Positions 12,839 to 24,100 of a stretch of DNA of 64,000 nt are shown one piece after another. The position numbers and the translations under genes are program-made. Every line of letters starts with the position of its first letter. Position 1 is the stretch's first letter. The notes below the pieces were generated by a model, which was given only the letters and a program-made list of their open reading frames with translations, made no database searches and was not told the DNA's origin. Source of the stretch: Sesamum alatum (lineage: Eukaryota > Streptophyta > Magnoliopsida > Lamiales > Pedaliaceae); contig JACGWO010000007.1 in assembly GCA_034509735.1 (NCBI GenBank), positions 24,952,046 through 25,016,045 of the forward strand, read 5' to 3'.

Positions 12839-14528
12839 TGTGACACGCAATCCGCCCACGTATCTTTTACGTCGTGCTAGCGAACGAACAAGTCTATATT
12901 ATTTGGAGAGGACGGATCAATCACACGTTATTACTTAACGGGATTTATCCTCCTTTTTGTTCAATTGTCAACACAAAAGAACAAGAAAAGAGTTTTTCTT
13001 GGGGAGAAAGAGAGAGAGGCGGACGAGATGGGGAGAGGAGAGGGAGCACACGATTTTGGTGTGTGTGTGTGTGTGTGTGTGAGGAATCATCATCCCTTTT
13101 AAAGGTGAAGGACTAGGAGTTTATATAGAGGATGAGTTTAATCCTCTTCAAACTCCAACTCTAAGAAGACTAATTTGACTAGGATTTTGACCTAGTCAAA
13201 GTCCTAGTCAAAGTAGTAATTTGACCTAGTCAAATTAATCCCAGCCATTCATCTCTCCTTTTAATCTCAACCATTATTTTAATGTAATGGAATATTTAAA
13301 ACCTATTTAAATATTCCAAGGGCAATCAATAAATATAATAAATATAAATATTTATTCTAAGCCCATTAAATTAATTTTCTAATAAATCTAATTTATTAGA
13401 TAAATCCCTTTTATCTAATAAAAGGAATTAATTCTTTCCAAGAAAATTAAGGACCCGGTAAAATCCAATTTAATCATTCCATTTCTCCTAATATTTAATT
13501 CTAAATTAAATACTTAATGTGTGCGGATTGTGTGTGACTCTTTAGGTTCACCTTTCAGCTAAACTTGGTCGGATTCCTAGAGTCCACCCGTTACCATGGG
13601 TGGCCATCTAGCAATGGTCCATGGCACTAGAGACTAGGTGAAATTACGGGGATGAACATTTAGGCTCTAACAGTACACTTGTCCTTCCGTCTACGGTCTC
13701 ACCACTTAGGGTCTAGGGCACGGAAAATGCAGGTACCCATTTTGGACCTAAATGTCGGTTTGTCCATTACTAAACGCCGCAAAGGAAACCTCCCCTTCTG
13801 TTCAGTAACTGTGGCCACAGATTTTAGGGACAAGACACAAAGCATTTGTGAGACTCAACTGTCAATGCCTTTTGACAGGAGACAGATCCTTTCTTCGAAA
13901 CTAATGTCACTCTGTACACCGGAGCTGCACTAGACATGGCTTATGACTACTCAAGTGCTTCTTGGCAATCTCTCACCATACTAAGATACAACCCTGATAT
14001 ATAGGTAAACTCAACAGTTCCTCAAGTCAAAGGACTTAACCTGTACTGTTGGAACTGGGAACACACGTCATACCTAGCCGACCCTACTCAAGGTCCTCCG
14101 TAAGACGGTTCCCACGAGTCACCTCAGTCAGCTGCTCCCTAGCAGGCCAACCCACTAACACAGCTTAGACGACCTTCGTCACCCGTCAATGAAATGCAAC
14201 AGCAGATGCTTAGTGCAAGTCTCAAGGGGAATCTCGGTACCCATTTTCGAGATTCCTTGACTTGGAGACTTCCGGACTGATTCGGCGGGACTGATTTTAT
14301 GGACCTACCTCCAAGCGTAGTCCCAGTCCCCAAAATACGTTTTCAGTCCGTGGGCTTTGTTTGCATAGTGAACAGATGTATATAAAGCAGATAAAGTGAT
14401 CACAAACAAAGTAATGCCAGATGAATATCACTTTTATTCATTAATAATTTATCAAAATCCTTGAAATTGTTTAGACATGGGTTATATTTTGCCTGCCAAG
14501 ATTGGCTACATGGTCACCTATTCTAACA
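12839..14528 (-). mobile_element. Solo A-type LTR with an early 3' end
   Basis: A-type LTR, minus strand, ending CACCTATTCTAACA on the right. Its left edge reads TGTGACACGC, so on its own strand it stops about 330 bp earlier than the other A-type LTRs. Flanks CAATG (12834-12838) and CGATG (14529-14533) look like a target duplication with one change. The TATA box is near 13130-13138, and W-box motifs lie at about 13160-13225. Contains a (GT)n run. Confidence 0.75.
13059..13081. repeat. (GT)n microsatellite in A-type LTR
   Basis: Eleven GT units just downstream of the LTR TATA box in the transcribed direction. The same spot in other A-type LTRs carries (CA)n or (TG)n runs of different lengths, for example 53079-53100 followed by (TC)n at 53101-53120. 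Confidence 0.8.
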
Positions 14529-15196
14529 CGATGATTAATGGGGATCGATTGAAATGTATCTAGACATCCTTGGATGAACCTAGACATATTTCAATAATCA
14601 CATTAATAATGTATATATATGTTTACATACTATCATCAAAGGCAAGGACTTTTATCATTCATCTTTTTCTAGAAAAAAGATGAACACTCTCTACACACTC
14701 TCTAAAGCCATTTTCGGCCCCTCTCTCTCTCTACTCTCGAAATAATATTTGTTCCTTCATTGATTTAGGATCAATTGAAGAACAAAGTAAGATCAATAAG
14801 GAACACTAATTCGATAGTATAATGCCTTCTTCGATTTCATCCTATAGATCCATTTTTCTCTAGCAAGAAAAATGAGATCTCTCCCGGTGTGGTGTGGACT
14901 ACGTTAGAAGATCTCTAGGTTGAGGGCTAGTGTGGATGAATGTCGGGAGGAGATCAATGCGTGTAGCCGATCGTAGTAGAAAATCGATAAAGGTATTTTA
15001 CGTTAATGTTCTTATTTTTCGTCATTGATTCTATAGCCATGACCACTTAATTGTTATATACATGTTTGTATTACGCGTTTATACACCGATAGCCCGGGAA
15101 CGTTCAAGGGCACACCCCTTGAACGCGATTTAAATTCTTTCATTCCGCATAATTTTGTTTCTCTACCGCGTTCCCAAACCGATCCATTTTCCTTCA

Positions 15197-16646
15197 ACAA
15201 CGCACAATCATTCATCCGTCTTTCTGACACCACAACCACAGATAAGCATATAGCGACGCGCCATAGAGCAAGCATATAATCCAGACAAATAACGTATCAT
15301 TTACAATCCAGTATACAACCATAGTATATACATATCTATATATATATAAGTCTAATTAACTATACTTACCTTAATGGCAGAATGATTACGTTAGTAGAAG
15401 GAGCTGATCAACCCTCTACTTCATCTTCGTGTCATATAATAAGTTATAATATGTATAATCAATATATCGAAACTATTGTAAATTCTGAATAAATATTAAA
15501 TAATATTTGAACATTTTCCACCAATCTTTTAATATTTCCTTTATATCAAAATTCAAACCTCCATTCCGTTTCCTTCTAAATAACTAGACATTCGAGACTT
15601 TCTAGGTATATATCTAATGGAATTTACTTTATCAAACCCCCTATTTTTTATAGCTACCATTTTTTCCCAAATATTTTATAAAGATTCAATTTACTCCATT
15701 CAAGGTTTAATATAATTAAAATTTGAATCTCAAGATGCACAGTGGGCCGAGTTGAGTCAACCCAGCCCAAGACCGTATTAACCCAATAAAAAAATGGGCT
15801 GCTTTTTCCAGGGCCACTTGGGATCGGGTTGGTCCTGGGCCGGTCCCAACTACCAATACTTGGAACCAGCCCAACCTTGTAACTCAGGACCACTTGGTCC
15901 TGGTCCGGGCTTGAGGCAAGCCTATCGGGCTGGGTTAGTGGTCCAGCCCAATTGGACTAATTATTTTTTTTAAAAATATATGATAATTTTTATTTCATTT
16001 TTTTAAGTTGAAATTACTAGGGTTTTTAAACTTTCAAACTTTAAAACTTCTATTTTTATTATTCTACTTCTATATTTTCGTACATTAATGCATTAATACA
16101 CCTTATTATTTTCAAAGTTTATTTTAAGTGTTTTTTTTTCTTGTTGTTATTTAAATTACTCATTGTAAATTTCTTAGTCAATTTTTTTATTTAAGTTCTT
16201 TATCATTTTCACTTATTTTTTTTCTAGTTATAAGTTTATTGTAATTTTTTGTTAGATTTAATTCACTATTTATCTATTCATAAGACAACCATAAATATAA
16301 GTAATTGTTTCAAAATAAAACCTCAAATTTATTAAATAGGCCCAATCGGTCCTGGGTTGGTCCTACGCTGGATCTCAAACAGGCTGGTTCATGCGCTAAG
16401 CCTGGGTTTAAAAATGAACCCAATTGGGGCCCATTTAAAGGCCCAGGACCATCCCAAGATCGGCCATAAATAATAATTGGATGGTCCTGGGCTGGGTTTT
16501 TCTGGGTTGGTCCGTGCCGGTCCTGGGCTGGCCCGACCCACTTTACACCTTGATTTGAATCTATAATTTATTTACTAATTAACCAAATTTCTTAAATAAT
16601 AACCAATTAATTCTCGAATTATGTATAAAAACTTGTGGATATTACA
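15197..16646 (-). mobile_element. Second copy of the gypsy-like LTR, truncated
   Basis: Similar to 1480-2706 in the same orientation. Shared stretches include TAATCAATATAT, CAATCTTTTAATATTTC and ACTAGACATT. Read on the minus strand it starts TGTAATATCC at 16646. The part next to the PBS is missing, cut at the C-type LTR end (15196). A hAT-like element (15731-16552) is inserted in it. A 32-bp AT-rich flank (16647-16678) follows. Confidence 0.55.
15731..16552. mobile_element. Non-autonomous hAT-like element, 822 bp
   Basis: Left end CAAGATGCACAGTGGGCCGA and right end, reverse-complemented, CAAGGTGTAAAGTGGGTCGG form imperfect terminal inverted repeats. Both sides are flanked by ATTTGAATCT (15721-15730 and 16553-16562), which contains the 8-bp duplication expected of hAT elements; two extra matching bases make the exact edge uncertain. 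Subterminal regions are full of GGTCCTGGGCTGG-like motifs in both orientations, usual for hAT transposase binding regions. The centre is AT-rich with no transposase frame. The related LTR at 1480-2706 has no insertion here (near 2625-2640), an independent empty site. Confidence 0.8.
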
Positions 16647-16678
16647 ATAAGATATCATATAATAACTAAAAAATTAAT

Positions 16679-17313
16679 TACACATTCCGACTGCACTGGA
16701 CAAGGCTTATGATAATCATCTTACAGAATGATTACCTCTCGCCAGATCCAAGATACAGCCGTCCTATGCACGCGACTGCCATGATCCCTCAAGTCTGAGG
16801 ATCACTCCCGTACTATCGGAACCGGGGAAAACCAATCATACCGACCAAGCCTCCAAGGCTTCCATATGATGATCCCCGCGAGTCAGTCCAGTTGGCTCGA
16901 CCCCAGTCGACCAACCCATCAAGATCGTGTGGGCGTCCCACGCCTGTCGCCGATGAAACACGGCACTCATCCAATGAACACGACTCTTGATGCAAGTCTC
17001 AATAGGACTCTCGATGCCCTGTCTCGAGGTCCTCGACTTGGAACGTTTCAGACCCAACTCTTAATCAGTTGGTGTCATGACCACCATCCAATGCGTGGCC
17101 CAACTGCACGAGTTGTTATCCATGGTCTGTGGGCTTTCTTGCGATATAAGTTAAACACTATTTTAACAAATGTAAGATGAGCGCAACAAAGAAGGTACCA
17201 TTGGTGACGAATACTCATCTTATTCATCACATAATAATATTACATTTACATCAAGTTGTCAGATAGGTTACAAATCGCCAAACCTATTGGCTTTCTGGTC
17301 ACCTATTCTAACA
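16679..17313 (-). mobile_element. 3' LTR of element B4, truncated
   Basis: Matches 26546-27178 of the 5' LTR almost base for base and ends CACCTATTCTAACA. The remaining 1.6 kb or so is missing. The cut is at TACACATTCCGACTGC, the same LTR position where two other LTRs in the window were hit by insertions. Confidence 0.9.
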
Positions 17314-17328
17314 ATCTCCCACTTGACC
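17314..17328 (-). promoter_or_regulatory. Polypurine tract of element B4
   Basis: On the minus strand GGTCAAGTGGGAGAT lies immediately before the 3' LTR, the normal place for the plus-strand primer of reverse transcription. The identical motif is found beside the A3 3' LTR. Confidence 0.85.
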
Positions 17329-17399
17329 TAAAGCCAATCACCCATTGGCCTCAAACCTCTTATTCAAATGGTGAGTATGGGCAACTTGCGACATGGGCT

Positions 17400-17830
17400 T
17401 AGCAAGTGGATCTGCTATGTTTTCTACGGAGCTGACTCGGTTCAACCGAACGTCACTCCTGCTATCCATCTCTCTAAGTAGATGGTAGCGTCTAAGAATA
17501 CGCTTGGATCGTGATGAGATCTCGGTTCCTTTGGTAGCGCTATCGCCCCGTTGTTATCATAAAGATAATTACAGGCTTAGCAATGCTAGGTATTACATCC
17601 AACCCTTGGATGTAGCTCGTCAACCAAACCACTCCTTAGCAGCTTCCGAAACTGCTATGTATTCAGACTCTGTGGTGGAGTCCGCTGTGGTAGCCTGCTT
17701 GGAACTCTTCCAAGCAACCACGCCACCATTAAGTTCGAACACATAACCAGACTGAGACTTGGCATCATCGTCATCCGACTGGAAGCTAGTGTCGCTATAG
17801 CCTTCCAGTATCAACTCTCAATCACCGTAG
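17400..17830 (-). pseudogene. pol: RNase H remnant of element B4
   Basis: Minus-strand peptide with YSDTSFQSDDDDAKSQSGY, GGVVAWKSSKQATTADST and ESEYIAVSEAAKEW, which are the copia RNase H motifs (first acidic residue in YSD, then the TADST-E-EY block). It ends at a stop and frameshift near 17620. Downstream similarity to A3 (SHH, HLLRE-like pieces) continues in other frames towards 17400. RNase H removes the RNA strand and makes the plus-strand primer during reverse transcription. It follows the reverse transcriptase remnant and precedes the polypurine tract, as in intact copia pol. Confidence 0.85.
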
Positions 17831-18060
17831 ATCAAGAACATGTCCTTAGTCCTTTTCAGGTACTTGAGGATACTCTTGACTGCACTCCAGTGTGCCTCCC
17901 CAGCACACGACTGATATCGACTTGTTACGCTCAAAGGAAAGCCACATCAGGTCTAGTGCACTTAACGGCATACTGTATGTTGCCTACGGCTGAAGCATAG
18001 GGGATGTCCAACATCCTTTTAAGCTCCTCATCAGTCTTAGGAGACTGCTTCTTGGATAAC

Positions 18061-19036
18061 TTACGAGGACTGGGCCATTCCTAACATCCTTCTAGATCTA
18101 TCCCTGTAGATCTTGATGCCAAGGATGTAGGATGCCTCGCCCATATCCTTCATGGAGAATTGCGTTGACAACCAAGCTTTAGTGGTACCCAACATCTTAG
18201 CGTCATTCCCAATGAGCAAGATGTCATCCACGTAAAGCACCCGAAACGCAACTGAGCTCCCACTGATCTTCTTGTATGCACAAGGATCGGACTCGTTCTT
18301 GGTGAAATCATATCCCCGTATGACTTCATCAAAACGTATGTTCCAGCTTCGGGAAGCTTGTTTGAGGCCATAGATGGACCTTTGGAGACGGCAGACCTTC
18401 TGCCCTTCTCCAACAGTTGTGAAACCTTCCGGCTGACCCATATAGATCTCTTCCTCTACGAAATCGTTGAGGAAAGCCGTTTTCACATCCATCTGCCATA
18501 TTTCATAGTCATACCTTGCTGCTATGGCAAGCAGTATCCGAATGGACTTGGCCATTGCTATGGGTGAGTAGGTTTCCTCAAAATCGACCCCGGGTCGTTG
18601 AGTGTAACTTTTTCGCCACAAGCCTGGCTTTGAAGGTTGTAACCTCCCTGTCAGCTCCAAGCTTACGTTTGTAGACCCATTTACACCCTACGGGTTTAAC
18701 CCGTTTGGGTGGATCTACTAGGGTCCAAACCTTGTTTTTACCCATCGAGTCCATCTCGGATTTCATGTCCTCAAGCCACTTGTCCGAATCGATGTCCGAC
18801 ATCGCTTCTCCGTACGTCTTTAGATCATTATCCAACTGACCGGTCAGGCCCAGAAATCCATACCTATCAGGTGCATGGGATACTCTGGCCGACCTACGGA
18901 GGACTGGAACAATATCAGTGGGAACCACTGGCTCAGATGTCACTGCCGCCTCATGGGGTACCTCACTTGATTCCTCAAGGAGTACCTCATCGCGTCGACT
19001 ATCCGATGGAAAACCTTTTTCCAAGAACACTGCATT
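18061..19036 (-). pseudogene. pol: Reverse transcriptase remnant of element B4
   Basis: Two overlapping minus-strand frames. The first (18578-19030) carries the integrase-RT linker with PVLRRSAR and the RT start (SEMDSMGKNKVWTLVDPP, GCKWVYKRK). The second (18061-18660) carries GVDFEETYSPIAM, QMDVKTAFLN and the catalytic YVDDILLIGND, so the active-site aspartates are intact. A frameshift near 18600 separates them. A TGA at 19037-19039, where relatives have arginine, separates this from the upstream frame. A further break near 18061 precedes RNase H. The enzyme copies element RNA into DNA inside the virus-like particle. Confidence 0.9.
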
Positions 19037-21154
19037 TCACGAGACAAAAACCTTTTGCTCGGAGGGATCATAGAAATAATACCCCGCAGTTTCTTTCGGA
19101 TAGCCGATGAACCTGCATAAACTAGACCTCGAGTCCAGTTTATCTCCCACTAATCTCTTGACATATGCGGGGCAACCCCACACTTTCAAGTATTTGTAGG
19201 AGGCAGGCTTGCCATGCCATATCTCATATGGCGTCTGGGATACCCTTTTAGATGGCGCCAAGTTCAAAACTTTGGCCGTCGTCTCAAGAGCGTATCCCCA
19301 GAAGGAAAGGGGTAGTTCGGTAAAACTCATCATGGATCGGACCATGTCCAACAAGGTCCGATTCCTCCTTTCAGACACACCATTAAGCTGCGGTGTTCCA
19401 GGAGGGGTCCACTGAGAGAGAATCCCATTCTCTTTTAGATAATCAGTAAACTCACCACTCAAATACTCTCCACCTCGGTCCGACCGAAGGGCTTTTATCT
19501 TTCGACCGGTTTGGTTCTCTACTTCAAGTCTGTATTCCTTAAACCTTCCAAAGGCTTCAGACTTGTACCTCATCAGGTAAACATAACCATACCGTGAGTG
19601 ATCATCGGTAAAGGTTATGAAGTACGAGTACCCACCTCTAGCCTGAGTATTTAGTGGACCACAGAAATCTGTATGGATCAAATCCAACAGACCACTGGTT
19701 GGCGTACTTTGTCCAACAAAGGGTTTCTTGGTCATCTTTCCCTTTAGACAGGATTCGCAGGTCGGTAGGTTGTCCAAACCCTTTGAGTCCACCAACCTTC
19801 TTATCCTATCTTTAGAGATATGACCTAACCTCGCATGCCATATCTGTGCGTTATTGTTATCATCACGTTTTCGTTTGTGTTCTGCAGTCATAATCCTATT
19901 AGACTGTTGAAGTATGTACAGACCGTTGACCAATGTACCAAGCAGATGAGAAATACCATCTTTGATAATGAAAAGACCGTTTTTATTGATGGTAAATTCA
20001 TATCCCTCCTTATCAAGGACAGGGATGGAAACAATGTTTTTAATCATGCTAGGTACATAGAAACAGTCGTTCAGTACAATCCTAACATGACTACTAATGG
20101 CTAACTCTAGTGATCCTACGGCCTCCGGAGCAACGGCCTTGCCATCACCTAGCCTCAGGATCATCTCATCCTTGGTTAGCCTTCTGCTTCTTTGCAGTGC
20201 CTGCAAATCATTGCAGATGTGAGCACCACACCCGGTATCCAATACCCATGAAGCAGAATTAGTAATCATATTAACTTCAACCACAAACACACCTGGGTTG
20301 GAGAGGAGTTGTGGGCACTCCCTCTTCCAATGCCCTTTCCCTTGGCAATGCATGCAGACATCATTTGCCTTGGACCGCTGAGAACCACGTGCCTTCCCTT
20401 TCCCTTTGCTCGGTCCAACCGGAGCAACAGGGACGCCTGGAGCGCGAGCAGGGGCCACAACCGTCGTCCCTTTGCCCTTCTTCCTCTTCCAGCGTCCGGC
20501 CCTCTTGCCATTCGCCTTGGAGGTCGAAGCCTCTCCTATCAATACCGCCGGCGCCGACTTGTGGGTCGTTGCCTCGTATTGGACCAGCATGTTGATCAAC
20601 TCATGAATAGACTTCTCAAGTCCGTTCATGTTATAGTTTACAACAAACGGGTCATAGGATGGAGGAAGCGATTGGAGGATCACGTCAATGTACGTGTCAT
20701 TGTTAAGCCCAACTTTAAGGTCCTCGAGTTTCTCCACTAGGGAGAGCATCTTGACCCCATGACTTTGTACAGACGCTCCTTCAGCAAGCTTGGTGCCAAA
20801 GAATGCTTTTGTGGCGGCATATCTAATATGCCTATCTGAAACCGCATAAACCTCGTTCATGCGGAGCATTATGGCGGAGACGTTGTCCAGCCTCTCATAC
20901 TGCTTCTGGATGTCGTTAGACATCGAAGCCAGTATGATACTGTGTAATTTCCGGTTGTCCTCATGCCATTTCTCGAACGTCAAACGTTCTTCAGGCGTGG
21001 ACCCCTCCGGTAAGTCGCTCGGTGGCGGCTCGTCCAAGACGTAGCCTTGGTTCTCGAAACCGAGGACAATCCTCAAGTTTCTCAGCCAGTCCGAGTAGTT
21101 CATTCCGTTGAATTTGTTAGTCTCAAGAATCATGGTTAATGGGTTCTTAGACAT
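19037..21154 (-). CDS. gag-pol: Copia gag-protease-integrase open frame, 705 codons
   Basis: Starts MSKNPLTMILETNKFNG. Domains by residue: gag about 1-240 (retrotran_gag-like, with LEKLEDL-type helices), a Lys/Gly/Pro-rich linker 210-262, CCHC nucleocapsid knuckle C267-C270-H275-C280, protease DTG at 306-308, integrase zinc-binding H440-H445-C466-C469 and catalytic core D496, D559, E595 (DX35E spacing), followed by the GKP region. The start is chosen because the same MSKNP start is present in five relatives. The frame ends at TGA (19037-19039) where relatives have arginine, so reverse transcriptase lies beyond a stop. This is the longest intact retrotransposon frame in the window. Gag would form the particle; protease and integrase would mature it and insert the DNA. 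Confidence 0.95.
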   Translation of the reverse strand: MSKNPLTMILETNKFNGMNYSDWLRNLRIVLGFENQGYVLDEPPPSDLPEGSTPEERLTFEKWHEDNRKLHSIILASMSNDIQKQYERLDNVSAIMLRMNEVYAVSDRHIRYAATKAFFGTKLAEGASVQSHGVKMLSLVEKLEDLKVGLNNDTYIDVILQSLPPSYDPFVVNYNMNGLEKSIHELINMLVQYEATTHKSAPAVLIGEASTSKANGKRAGRWKRKKGKGTTVVAPARAPGVPVAPVGPSKGKGKARGSQRSKANDVCMHCQGKGHWKRECPQLLSNPGVFVVEVNMITNSASWVLDTGCGAHICNDLQALQRSRRLTKDEMILRLGDGKAVAPEAVGSLELAISSHVRIVLNDCFYVPSMIKNIVSIPVLDKEGYEFTINKNGLFIIKDGISHLLGTLVNGLYILQQSNRIMTAEHKRKRDDNNNAQIWHARLGHISKDRIRRLVDSKGLDNLPTCESCLKGKMTKKPFVGQSTPTSGLLDLIHTDFCGPLNTQARGGYSYFITFTDDHSRYGYVYLMRYKSEAFGRFKEYRLEVENQTGRKIKALRSDRGGEYLSGEFTDYLKENGILSQWTPPGTPQLNGVSERRNRTLLDMVRSMMSFTELPLSFWGYALETTAKVLNLAPSKRVSQTPYEIWHGKPASYKYLKVWGCPAYVKRLVGDKLDSRSSLCRFIGYPKETAGYYFYDPSEQKVFVS

Positions 21155-24100
21155 ATCTACATTAATGAAAATGTAAAGCAGAAATTAGCAAATGATGGTA
21201 ATATTATTGTTCAAGTTGAACACTTGGTCTTTTAGTCTTTAACCCTCCCACTATTTGTACGAAAGTCCGCCACTCTCAAGCGGAGTTTCGGAAAACCATT
21301 TCCTAGTGGGCTTGGGATCCACAAGCGTAATCTCCATGCCCCGCTTTTACGATTCACATGAAGAAGACCTCGTGGGAGATATCCAATATCATTCTCATCC
21401 AATGAGATTCCCAAGATATTTTGCCTCACCTATTCGCATGGTTCCGAGGACTCCAAGCGAACCATGTTACTCAGTGTTATGCCTGACCCATCAACCAAAT
21501 CATACCTCAAACTGTCGCCCCCCACGACTCGTGAGACAAGAAAACAGCGAGCGCAGTCTTTTTGTTCACAACAATAGTGCAGCTTTCCCCTATTCCAAGT
21601 GTGCCACGACTCGTGAGACCACACTTGGGTAGTGGTAGCTTCCTCACCACATTGCTGTGGATGGAAGGCTCGGACAGACCAAAATACCATTTTGATCCAA
21701 GTCCGTTCTGGGCCTAATATTTAATTTGGTCCAACCAAATGAGGGTTTAAGTGTGACCGAGACCTCATCACATTATGGTGTTTTAGCATGCATAAATATC
21801 CAATATTTAAAGCGATAAATAAAAAACGCCGCATGCATAAAACATAGCATACCCCTGTTAGGATGATCACAAGCCCAACCTATGCGACCCACTGAGCCCG
21901 CAGTGAGTCTATGGTCTGTCTAGGGTGGTCCTAAATTATTACAATAATAATAAACCCATTATCATTCCAATAGGCCTTGAAGTGCTTCTTGTTTCACGCC
22001 TTGATGCTCCTCCTTGGGGTCTCCGACTCCAATTGCTTGTTAAAAGTAAAACCTCACCAATCCTATCTACTCTCATTACAACTGAAAGTAATACATTGGT
22101 AATAAAGAAAACAAGCCTTAACATCATGAGGCTGATAATACTGGAGATGATAGTCCCAAAAAACAAGAGGCACGCAGGCCCCACCCAACATAAAATAAAT
22201 TATCATACATTCATCCATACATAAGGTCTAGGGCTCTTGTGATCACCCCATGTTGATCCCATCAACACACATAACATAATTATTCCAAATAATCATGCAT
22301 AAATTCCAATGGATATTCCAAATACCCAAGTGATGTCCAACATCACAAAAGTATAAACATACAAATAATATGCAAAATTCAAATTTCAAATTTAATGGAC
22401 ATTTTAAACAATGCATCCAATGCATGTATTAATCACAAATTAATTAAGCAAATTTAATCCAAGGAATAATCCAATTATTCCAAAATCAAAAATATAGAAT
22501 TAATATATTTTCAGAATATTGTGCAGAAAATACAGAAAATCAAATTTTCCGGAAAAAGTCGAAAAACGGCACAAAACGGCCCAGCCGTTGTGCTGGCCGG
22601 CCGGCCACGCGCACAGGGCAGCGCGCACGCGCACTGGCCTCGGCCAGCAGCGGTCGGCTGCGCACAGCGCGCGGCCACTGCCGGCCCGATCAAATTTTTT
22701 TTTTTTTTGTTTTTCAAAACTGTTTCAGCACAATAACAATAATATTATTCTGAAAATAAGCATGCAATTTTAGATCCAATCTAACAAAATTAAGCATGCC
22801 AAAAGTCCATTAAATCCAAACAATTGAATCATCATATTATTCATATATTTATGTAATTTAACATGCCAGTAATGTTAGAATAGGTGACCATGTAAGCCAA
22901 TTTTGGCAGGAATATGTAACCTATGTCTAGACAATTCTTTGGTATTTGATAAAACATTTATGAATAAAGAAGTGAAAATTCATATGGCAATACTTTGTTT
23001 ACGTTCACTTATATCTGCATTTACATTTTTGTTCACTACGCAAACAAAGCCCACGGACTGAGTAACGATTTCGGGGACTGGGACTACGCTTGGAGGTAGG
23101 TCCATGAAATCAGTCTCACCGAATCAGTCCGGATATCTCCAAGTCAAGGAATCCCGAAAATGGGTACCGGGATTCCCTTTGAGACTTGCACTAAGCATCT
23201 GCTGTCGTATTTCATCGACGGGTGACGAAGGTCGTCTAAGCAGTGTTAGTGGGTCAGCATGCTAGGAAGCAGCTGACTGAGGTGACTCGCGGGAACCGTC
23301 TTACGGAGGACCTTGAGTATGGTCAGCAAGGTATGACGTGTATTCCCGGTTCCAACGGTACAGGCCAAGTCCTTTGACTTGAGGAACTGTTGAGTTTACC
23401 TGTGCATCAGGTCTGTATCTTAGATATGGTGAGAGATTGCCAAAATACTCTTGAGTAGTCATAAGCCATGTCTAGTGCAGCTTGGGTGTACAAAGTGACA
23501 GTAGTTTCCAAGAAAGGATTTGTCTCCTGTCAAAAGGTATTGACAGTTGTGTCTCATGTATGCTCTGTGTCTTGTCCCTAAAATCTGTGGCCACAGTAAC
23601 TGAACAGAAGGGAAAGGTTTCCCTTGCGGCGTTTAGTAAGGACCGACCGACACTTAGGTCCAAAATGGGTACCTGCTTTTTCCGTGCCCTAGACTCTAAG
23701 TGATGAGACCGAAGACAGAAGGACAAGTGTACTGTTGGAGCCTAAATGTTCATCCCCGAATGTTTCACCTAGTCTCTAGTGCCATGGACCGTTGCTAGAT
23801 GGCCACCCATGGTAACGGGCGGATTCTAGGAATCCGACCAAGTCTAGCTTAATGGTGAACCTAAAGAGTCACACACTATCCACACACACTTAGTATTTTA
23901 TTTGGAATTAAATATTGGAGTAAAGGAATGATTAAATTAGATTTAATCGGGTCCTATATTTTCTTGGAGAAATTAATTCCTTCTATTTGATAAAGGGAAT
24001 TAAATTAATAAATAGGATTTATTAAAAGGGTTGATTTAATGGGCTTAGAATAAATAATAATATTTATTTATTATATTATATTTATTCTTTTAGCCTTTTG

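Larger units (their letters stand above)
11336..15196 (+). mobile_element. C-type copia LTR split by a solo A-type LTR
   Basis: Pieces 11336-12838 and 14529-15196, together about 2.17 kb. The first shares GATTTTGGGAACTATT with the element C LTRs near its start, but the first forty or so bases are missing. The second ends CCATTTTCCTTCA. The conserved block is at about 12223-12330. The second part carries the TCTCCCGGTGTGGTGTGGA stretch typical of the C type. No PBS or polypurine tract adjoins, so it is a solo or truncated LTR. Confidence 0.75.

Noticed and set aside
18358..20740. Plus-strand frames inside element B4, such as 18709-19110 and 20309-20740
   Set aside because: They are antisense shadows of gag-pol, whose domains read clearly on the minus strand.
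23472..23726. Antisense frame of 84 codons open in several A-type LTRs (13679-13933, 23472-23726, 29705-29959, 52227-52481)
   Set aside because: The frame is open at the same place in four copies, but the middle is read in different frames through compensating indels and it is broken in the A3 5' LTR, in A2 and partly at 42761. That pattern fits similarity of LTR DNA rather than selection on a protein.
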